DNA from: Anaeramoeba flamelloides | Lineage: Eukaryota > Metamonada > Anaeramoebidae | Direction of reading: 5' to 3' | Assembly: GCA_027625915.1 (NCBI GenBank) | Contig: JANTQA010000015.1 | Span: 372,001 to 436,000, forward strand | Length of the DNA stretch: 64,000 bases | Shown: one piece after another, positions 56,412 through 64,000 of the stretch | Position numbering within the stretch: position 1 is the first letter of the stretch | How the letters are laid out: the number at the start of each line of letters is the position of its first letter | The notes under the pieces: generated by a model | The model's input: the letters and a program-made list of their open reading frames with translations, nothing else | Told to the model about the DNA's origin: nothing | Database searches by the model: none | Program-made: the position numbers and the translations under genes

Positions 56412-56870
56412 TCTAAAAAAAATGGGAACCCTGCATAATTTTTTTTTTTTATTCCCTCGTATTAGTTTTGGAAAATAACGTTTACTTTTAAACAAAATGG
56501 CATGAGTGGGTATCGGTTATTAATACAAATGATTTCCAAACATTGAAATATACTTTTTTTTTTTTGAAGAAAGTTTTGAAAACTCGTTCTCATTTTTTGA
56601 TTTGTTTGGTGTCAACCTTTATTCTTAACTGAGAAAATTCTATCTAATTTCAATAAGAAAAACGAATGCTTTTTGAAGATTATGATAGGTTAGGTTAGTT
56701 TTTTTTAGAAACAAATTGTCAGAAATAGGAAAATTTATAATCTCATTTTTTAGTTCTTTTTCCGAATTTTGTTGTCGGAAAAATAAAAAATAAATTTAAG
56801 TACATGATCAAAGAAATTGAAAAAAGTTTCATTGGAATTAGAAAAAAAATAGCTGAAAAAGATTAGAAAT
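56412..56870 (+). repeat. 460-bp direct repeat, copy 1 (5' flank of membrane-protein gene)
   Basis: Nearly collinear with 63556-64000: AAAAAAATGGGAACCCTGCA, ATTAATACAAATGATTTCCA, GTTTTGAAAACTCGTTCTCA, AATTCTATCTAATTTCAAT and GTTGTCGGAAAAATAAAAAA. It begins 17 bp upstream of the start codon of the membrane protein. Confidence 0.85.
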
Positions 56871-56984
56871 TGAAATAAAACTCAATTTTAAGAATAATAA
56901 ATTTTCGAAGCAGTCACCTATACCCGTTCTTTGTAATTTTAATTGTTGAGAACAGATTAAAGCCAAAAGATTTTTGGAGTTTAA

Positions 56985-57487
56985 AGTTTTGAAAATAATA
57001 CCTGAGCATGAAAAAAATCCTGAACAAGATTTTTGATTTTGAATATTAGGAAAATTATTATGTAATTTATTTTATTTAAAATAAAATCCTTTTTTTTTAA
57101 GAATCAAACTTTTTAAAATTATAACTCACCCACTTTTTAGAATGATGTCTAGTTCAATTACACTTGTTCAAAACACCATTCAATCAATCAAAAAACAAGA
57201 ATAAAAATTATCATTTTCCAAACTCTAAGTAAACCTCAATAAAACTCGATTGTTTTTCAAAAAAAGTTGATCAACTTATGCTATCAAATAATTACTCAAG
57301 TATTCGAGAGACACCTTACTTTGGTGAACTTTAGGTAGGTTTATTACTGAGTTCATTAAAAATTTGGATATTTATGAAAAGGATCAGCTTTTTAATAATT
57401 GAAATTAGACATCAATTTTCATAAATATTAACAATTAAAAATCTTTTCAGAGATTATATTAGTGTCAGGTCTTTTTTTCAAAACTAG
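56985..57487. mobile_element. 500-bp TIR element, family C copy 3
   Basis: Left GTTTTGAAAATAATACCTGA, right GTGTCAGGTCTTTTTTTCAA then AACT, inverted. Interior CACTTGTTCAAAACACCATT, CAATCAATCAAAAAACAAGA. Confidence 0.84.
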
Positions 57488-58475
57488 ACCAATAAGATAT
57501 TCAAAATAATTAAACAAAATATCATTAATAACTCTATTAGTAAAAAGAATAGGAATAAAATAGAATCAAGCTTGAAAATTTAAAAAAAAAGTGAAAATAA
57601 ACGTACTCCAATACCAAACCCACTTTAAAATTATTTTATAAAATGAAATTGTTGTTAAGAAAAAGTTTGATCCATATTTTTTTTATTTTTTGAAAGATCA
57701 AAATTCAAGATATTTCTGAAATTTCAAAAAAAAAATATATAAGTTGAAGAAGAAAGAAAGTATATCATTGTACAATACCTTCACTACTATAATTTTTCTT
57801 TCTTCTTCAAAGTTTTAAAAATAATTCAGAATAAAAAAATCTAATTAATTTCAAAAAATTACAATAATTATTTTTAACTTAAAAAAAAATAATTTGTTAA
57901 TTCAAAAAAATCAATTTTTTCAATTTTTTTGAAAAAAAAAAATGAAAAAAAAGGTAAAAAAAAATATCATTAAGACAGAAATTTTACCAAAATTTCTTTT
58001 TTAAAACCTGAAAATTTCAACTTTTAACATTTAGACATACTTTTTAATTTGATTATTTTCTGAAAATAATTAATAAAAGAATCTTGATTCATCGAGTTGA
58101 TAATTTCCCAAAGAAATGAAGTATCAATAGACACATCCATTTATTTCTCAATTGTTTTAATAATTTCATCCTAATATAATTATTTACAATTGATAATAAT
58201 AAAAAAAACAAATAATTTTTTTGTTTTTTTTTATTGATATAAATTCTGTTGTAGTCAAAGTGGTATCCAAAAATAATGTTTTTTTCAAATATCAATTATT
58301 TTATATTATTTACCTTTGAAGAAAAAATAAGAAATAAACAGAATAATACACATCAAAGAATTGTTGATATATGTCTGAAAGAAAACTAATTAATCAATAA
58401 ATTTTCTTAAAAATTGAAAAACTCAAATTCTTAATACCTCTATTTAGAAAAACAACAATGTTTGTTTTGAACTTC

Positions 58476-58643
58476 TACTGGTATTTGAATAATAAACAGG
58501 AAACAATTCTCACTTCATTTTCCAAACTTTTATTTTTGAAATCAAATCCCAAAAAGAAGTGTGTTGGTATTTGTGGTCTCTATTTGAGAAAGAAAAAGAA
58601 AATGAAGTGAAAATTTTTCACATTTATTAATCAAATATCAAGA
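58476..58643. mobile_element. 170-bp TIR element, family P copy 2
   Basis: Left TACTGGTATTTGAATAATAA then ACAGGAAACAATTCTCACTT; right AAGTGAAAATTTTTCACATT then TATTAATCAAATATCA. The inverted arms cover most of the element. Confidence 0.76.
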
Positions 58644-59139
58644 TCAAAGATAGAATAGAATTCCAATAGAAATCATAATGATTTCTCAACAATCATTCCC
58701 TGGTTTCAATAACCTTATAATAACACATTTTTACCAGGTGACTATTGACCTTGCAATGAAAAAAAAAAAATTTGCAACTGAATTACGTTTTCGAAAAAAA
58801 ATCAAAAAAAAAAATCAAAAAAAAAAAATCAAAAATGTGAAAAAATGATTACCATTTTGAAAATTTCCACAATAAAATTTTGCTTCTAATATCTATGCAA
58901 ACCCTTTAAACACATGTATTTTATCCATTATAACTGTATCCCTCTGACTGAAAAATAGTTTATATATTATATTCATGAGAAATCCAAATAATGCATTAAA
59001 TTAGAAATAAAATGATTATTTGAATTATTATGAAAGGAGACTAAGAATCTAAATTTCAATATAATTATCTTTGAAAGAAACTTTTAAAATTTACAATTAT
59101 CTTTATCTAAAATAAAAGAATATCTTTAGAAAAAATTTC

Positions 59140-59775
59140 GATTTTTAAAAAATTTTTCTTAACAAATTGTTTGGTCTTATTCACAAGAATCCAGATACCA
59201 ATTCAAATCATTTTTGGCAGAAAAAAAAATGATTTTGAATTGTAAGGATCAAATTAATTAAACTTTTAAAATATCTTCAAGAAAAGTTCATTTTGAAAAA
59301 TCAAATTTTATCTTAGAAAAAAAAAACAAATTTCTTAGTTGCATAATGAAATGACTGTAAAATTTAGGATTATAACTATCCTTCTTAAAAAAATACAATT
59401 ATTTTCCAATTGGTTGAATATATCATTTTTTTTTGGAAAATCAAAATTTTTATCACTAAATTGATTTTTTTATATTAATATTAACGGTAATAAAGACTTG
59501 TTGTTGTATAATAATGATCAAAATGACAATAAATTGGGTAAAAAAACTTGTTTGATAATTTGAGAAATAAAGTGAATTTAATAGTTTTCAATTTCAGAAA
59601 AAATGGCAAAAAAATTGATCTAACTCTACTAATTTTTCTTTTATGGCTTTCTGAGTCCATCAGAATTTTTTGATTCTTGGTAAATAAAAAATTTGTAAGT
59701 TGAGAATATCACCAATAACAAATTATATAATTATAGCTTGTTGTCGTAGAGTTGTGATCCCTAAAAAATGATTTT
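59140..59775 (+). repeat. Diverged long repeat (copy 2), uninterrupted
   Basis: Partner of 15270-16110 without the family B element. It ends close to the family B copy at 59789. Confidence 0.65.
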
Positions 59776-59788
59776 TTCCACTTGCCTA

Positions 59789-59985
59789 CCGTCAGTTTCA
59801 CTTTTAATGTATAAACTTTCAACGAAATTTAAGGCACAAAAAAAATCTCAAATTAAAGCAAAAAATTCAAAATTCTAGTAAAATAATTTGTAAAAAAAAT
59901 TTTTCCAAATTTTGAGCCTTAATTTGAGATTTTTTCGTGCCTTAAATTTCCTTGAAAGTTTGTGTCTTAAAAGTGAAACTGACTG
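59789..59985. mobile_element. 200-bp TIR element, family B copy 3
   Basis: TA then CCGTCAGTTTCACTTTTAAT at the left; CTTAAAAGTGAAACTGACTG then TA at the right. Inner ATCTCAAATTAAAGC and its mirror. Confidence 0.87.
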
Positions 59986-60252
59986 TATGGAATTTACCAG
60001 TTAATGAAAATAATCTCAAATCTGGATATCTGAATTCAAAAAATTTAAATATAATAGAGACTTCGATGATAACATAAACCCCAATTCAAAATTTTAAACA
60101 AACCAAAATTCGATTTGTGAAAAAAAAAACTTATTTAATCAATTCAAGAAGAAATATCAAATTAGAACCATTCACAAATTGAAATGTTAACACTTGTTTA
60201 TAAATTACAATACTCGAAAAACAATAAATAAATAATTATAAATACAAATAAA

Positions 60253-60605
60253 TCAGGGTGTGTTAAAAATTTTGGAGAGAGTAAAACAAAAAAATACATT
60301 TAGTAAATTTGTTGAAATTCTATTAGGAATATTGATCGATCAAAGGTTAGATAAAGACCAACTAATTTTATTTGAGTTCTTCTATTTGGTACAACTCAAC
60401 TTTAACCTAATATCGATTGTTGAAAAAAATTTTGATTGAACGAAACAAATAACGTAATTCAAACAATGAAATGAAAATAAAAACTAAAAGATGAAAAAAT
60501 GATTTTCATATTTTCCAAAAAATCAAAATTATCTTCAATTTCAATGAAATTGTATTATTGTGATTGTTTGGAACATTTTAGCTGTGGGAAAATTTTGAAT
60601 TTTAG
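60253..60605. repeat. Diverged repeat, family D subgroup (copy 4)
   Basis: Partner of 1852-2201 (AAAAATTTTGGAGAGAG, TTGATCGATCAAAGG, CAACTCAACTTTAAC). It ends next to the ATCGCGAT-bounded element. Confidence 0.62.
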
Positions 60606-60613
60606 TTTATATT

Positions 60614-61985
60614 ATCATGATATTCTTATAAAATTGCAATAGTATTAAAAAAATCGCGAAAAATCATAAAATCGCTATAAATCATATAAACGCGATATTA
60701 ACATTATCCCGAAAAAATGAAAAATTATTTTTTTGAAATTGTCTTAAAACAATCTTGACTTTTACAACACTTTTCCCTTTAATTAATGTTTGGAAGTGTT
60801 TGTAAGGGTTGTGAACTGTCTTCAAGTGTTTGAAAGTTTTGAAAGACCTAAAACTTTTTTGAAAGGAATGATTTTGGTTTGGAGAGCAAACACGATTTTT
60901 TTTTCTTTTCATTTTTTTTTAACACAATATAAAATCTCAAACAAAATTTATGATCAAACTAAAAATTCCCCATTCCAACAATATAATTGAATATAAGATT
61001 GATGTGTTTTCTTAAAATGGAGTTGTTAAATTCACAATTTTAAATAGAAAAAAAGAATAAAGAGGTAATTTTCCTTCTTATTTATGATCGGTCAAACAAT
61101 AACATCTTAACTCTAATTTTGTTTTCTGTCCAATTCAAAGATGCTAAAAAAAAGCTGAAAAAGAACAAGAAGACAAATCTATAAAAAATCTTAATAATTG
61201 GTAATCATCTGACAAGGATACGGTGAAGGCTTTTGAAAAGTTTACCAACTACTTTTAGCTTTCCGAGAATATTGAAAATCTTTTTACCCAAGAACACATT
61301 CTTTAAAGAACAGACAAAGAGTTAGTTGTTTTAGAAGGTCTTTTATTCAACTCAATTTACAACTCAACAATTGACTGAAAAAATATTTATTATCTCTTTA
61401 TTTCTTATTGTTTTTGATCTTAAAGGATCGATAGATTTGACAACCAAATAAAATGAAAACGCAATAAAACTTTTGGATCTGATCCATGATTGTATCAAGT
61501 ATCTTTTTTGTTGTTTTTTCAAAGAATGACTTTTTTCGCCTACAGTCAGTTCCACTTTTAAGGCACAAACTTTCAACGAAATTTAAGGCAAAAAAAATCT
61601 CAAATTAAGGCACAAAACTTGTAATTTTTTTTTTACAATTTATTTTACTAGAATCTGAATTTTGTGCCTTAATTTGAGATTTTTATTGTGCCTTAATTTT
61701 TGTTGAAAGTTTGTGCCTTAGAAGTGGAACTGACTATAATCTATTTTTTGATCAAAAACAATTTTTTTGTGAAAAACATTGCTGAATTCGCCCAAAAACC
61801 TATTAACCATTATATCGCGATTACTTTTTAATCGCGATATTTTGGCATTTATCGCGATTTTAGAGAATATTGCGATTTTTTATACTATCACAATAATATA
61901 GAATATCGAAATTTTCTGATATATCGCGATTTGATGGAAATTATCGCGATTTTTGTAACTTTATCGTGAATTATAGCATCTTATA
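60614..61985. mobile_element. 1.37-kb element bounded by ATCGCGAT arrays
   Basis: The left array (60614-60706: AAATCGCGAAAAATCATAAA, ATCGCTATAAATCATATAAA) is a loose inverted match to the right array (61813-61975: TATATCGCGATTACTTTTTA, TTATCGCGATTTTAGAGAAT). The right two-thirds align with 36050-36935. It contains a family B insertion at 61543-61736. No intact coding region. Confidence 0.6.
61543..61736. mobile_element. 200-bp TIR element, family B copy 4
   Basis: Cleanest copy: TA then CAGTCAGTTCCACTTTTAAG at the left, CTTAGAAGTGGAACTGACT then ATA at the right. Absent from the paralogous site near 36700. Confidence 0.92.
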
Positions 61986-62139
61986 ATCAAAACCTCTAAT
62001 ATATTAAAAAAGAAATAATTATTACTATTTTTGATATTATTGGAAAAATGGATATATCATATCGATTATCCTCGATTTGTAATGAATTTATTTTCAAGTC
62101 CTTAACCAAATTTCTAAATAAAAATCCTGGAATTCCTTA

Positions 62140-62455
62140 AATACTGTCGAGTCCCAGCTTTTCTTAAGGTTTTCTATTTTATTTTTTAAGTTCTAGGTTT
62201 TTTTGAGGTTTTTATTTTTATTTGTGAAGTGTTCTAGCTTTTTTTGTGGTTTTCTAATTTATTTGGAAAATCAATAGATTTTCCAAATAAATAGAAAACT
62301 CAAAAAAAAAAAACCGAACGAAAATCAATAGATTTTACAGATCAACAGAAAACTCAAGAAAATCTAAAGGTGAATTTCCAAAATTTAAAAGAATAGATAA
62401 AAATCCAAGATTTTACACAATTCTTTTGAATTTTGGAAAACCTAGGACTTTTTTT
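62140..62455. repeat. Family G palindromic repeat
   Basis: ACTGTCGAGTCCCAGCTTTT start, AAGTGTTCTAGCTTTTTTTG, ATCAATAGATTTTCCAAATA and mirrored TATTTGGAAAATCAATAG, closing with TTGAATTTTGGAAAACCTAG. Confidence 0.7.
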
Positions 62456-62980
62456 TATTTATCATCGGTTCTTTTTTTGTATTTGATTTTTTAGATGATA
62501 AACGTGTTTTCAAAACTATTAGTTATTATCCCATCAAAAAATATCCTAAATGCGAGTTTAATGAAAATTTATTTCCCATCCATTTAAAAAATTTTGCCAC
62601 AAAATAGACCTTTTTTCTTGACTAGAGACTTTTAAAAATCATGATACTAATAACAACAATAATAAATAAAACAGTCTCAAGAATTTTAAGAACTGGAATG
62701 TTGATTATATTTTAAATCAGCTCGATAAAGCAGGATGAAATGATAAATTAAGTTGTCGTTTTGTCTTTTTTTTTTTTTTCAATTTTATTTTTTTAATAAG
62801 GGCGAGGAGTGAAAGTCCCAAATAAAAAAAAACCTTTTAAAAAAGATATCTTTTTATCTTTCTAGAATATAATGGTATTAAATTAAGGAGTCTGTTTTAA
62901 ATTAACATTTTTTTTTTATTGAGGAGGAAGTGTAAATAACACTCTAAGTTCCTTTAACGTTGAGAGTAAAATACTGGATA

Positions 62981-63392
62981 GAGAAAAATGGTTGGGCACC
63001 ATTTTTAATTGGGAACATTATTAAAATTGAAAATCCAAATCCTATTGATAACTAGGTGAATTTTATATAAATCCAGATTTAAATGTTTTACAAGTTCAGT
63101 AATCTGTGGTTTTTGTAGAATACTCATTTGAATGGTTGATAACTAAAGTAGAACATCCTATTTTAACAAAAATCCAAGTTTTTGTAAAGTTTACTATTAA
63201 TTCACAAAATGGTAATTTTTAAACTTGCTTTATATTCTAAGAGATAAGGTTTTGAAAAAGTAGAATTACATTAGTAGTTATTCTAATAAGTAGATTATTG
63301 TTATTTTCTTTAGTTATTTCACAAAAGAAAGAAATTAAAAATCATTTTCAGTAAAGTTCCCAATTAAAAATGCTGTCCAACTATTTTTCTCT
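62981..63392. mobile_element. 400-bp TIR element, family A copy 3
   Basis: Left GAGAAAAATGGTTGGGCACC then ATTTTTAATTGGGAAC; right GTTCCCAATTAAAAATGCTG then TCCAACTATTTTTCTC. Arms of about 36 bp with few mismatches. Confidence 0.87.
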
Positions 63393-63555
63393 GTAAACAT
63401 TTTCCTCTCAACAGTAAATACAATACAAACAAGAACCTAGGATATAACTTTGAGAGTTTATTCATAATTGATTATAATTTGAATAAATCTCAATCATTTC
63501 TCAATAGAATTAAAAATATTTTTTTTTTTGAATTTTCCTAAATGGTGCAGCATAC

Positions 63556-64000
63556 CCATGAAAAAAAATGGGAACACTGCACCATTATTTTTTTTTGTTC
63601 ACTTGGATTAGTTTTGATATACAACATCAACTTTCGAACAAAATGACATGAGTGTGTGTTGTTTATTAATACAAATGATTTCCAAACGTAGAAATATACC
63701 TTTTTTTTTTGAAGAAAGTTTTGAAAACTCGTTCTTATTTTTTGACTTTTTTGGTGTCAATCTTTATTCTAAACTGAGGAAATTCTATCTAATTTCAATT
63801 AGAAAAAAGAATACTTTTTGAAGATTATGATGAGTTGAAGTTGTTTTTTCTCAGAGGAAATGGTTAGAAATATGAAAATTTATAATCTCATTTTTTAGTT
63901 ATTTTTCCGATTTTTGTTGTCGGAAAAATAAAAAATAAATTTAAGGACATGATCAAAGGAAATCATAAAAAAGTTTCTTTAGTTTGAAACAAAATAGCTG
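63556..64000 (+). repeat. 460-bp direct repeat, copy 2 (runs off right edge)
   Basis: Partner of 56412-56870. Its left edge lies in a hairpin: TGGTGCAGCATACCCAT (63543-63559) against ATGGGAACACTGCACCA (63569-63585). Confidence 0.85.

Larger units (their letters stand above)
56396..64000. other. Gene-free repeat-rich tail
   Basis: No gene supported in 7.6 kb. About half is recognisable repeats: 56412-56870, 56985-57487, 58476-58643, 59140-59775, 59789-59985, 60253-60605, 60614-61985, 62140-62455, 62981-63392 and 63556-64000. Short reading frames here lack homology and overlap the repeats. Confidence 0.55.

Noticed and set aside
1-64000. CRISPR arrays, bacterial operons, rRNA genes
   Set aside because: No regularly spaced identical repeats with unique spacers, no ribosome-binding-site-led gene strings and no rRNA-like blocks; the DNA is clearly eukaryotic nuclear.

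Overview
The window is about 64 kb of very AT-rich nuclear DNA from a eukaryote: GT-AG introns, TAA/TGA/TAG stops in the standard code, long A/T homopolymers, and Asn-, Lys- and Asp-rich low-complexity stretches in proteins. Gene content (a B-box/filamin/TLDc protein, a DENN protein, a large membrane protein with a Ser/Ala stalk) suggests a free-living amoeba-like protist. Anaeramoeba or an amoebozoan-type genome is my best guess, but this is inference; no marker gene fixes the taxon.

Genes from left to right: the 5' half of VPS11 (minus, runs off the left edge); a broken, intron-bearing Tc1-like transposon; an ABCG half-transporter (plus); ribosomal protein uS17/RPS11 (minus, three exons, 158 residues); a TPR protein with a myristoylation-like start (plus); a DENN-domain protein (plus, four exons, 882 residues, one 3.3-kb intron); a triple B-box / coiled-coil / filamin / TLDc protein (plus, three exons, 765 residues, one 4.1-kb intron); a C1D/Rrp47 homologue (plus); an unrecognised 701-residue protein (plus); and a type I membrane protein with signal peptide, cadherin-like domain, Ser/Ala-rich stalk and transmembrane helix (minus, two exons). 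No gene was found from 56.4 kb to the right edge. The genes are ordinary housekeeping and signalling functions: endolysosomal tethering, Rab regulation, transport, translation and RNA processing. They do not form an obvious functional cluster.

The space between genes, and the two very long introns, is packed with short non-autonomous elements. By reading the sequence against itself I find at least ten repeat families, many with terminal inverted repeats (TIRs) and TA-like targets: a 400-bp family (3 copies), a 200-bp CAGTCAGTTCC family (4 copies, two with filled/empty site comparisons inside the window), a 500-bp family (3 copies), a 545-bp family (2 copies plus 2 relatives), a 475-bp family (2 copies plus a fragment), a 185-bp family (2 copies), a 170-250-bp family (3 copies), several foldbacks, and a larger element bounded by degenerate ATCGCGAT arrays. 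No intact transposase that could mobilise them was found here.

Exon boundaries were deduced by eye from splice consensus, reading-frame phase and family conservation. Copy boundaries of repeats are accurate to a few bases where a TIR is clear and to tens of bases otherwise.
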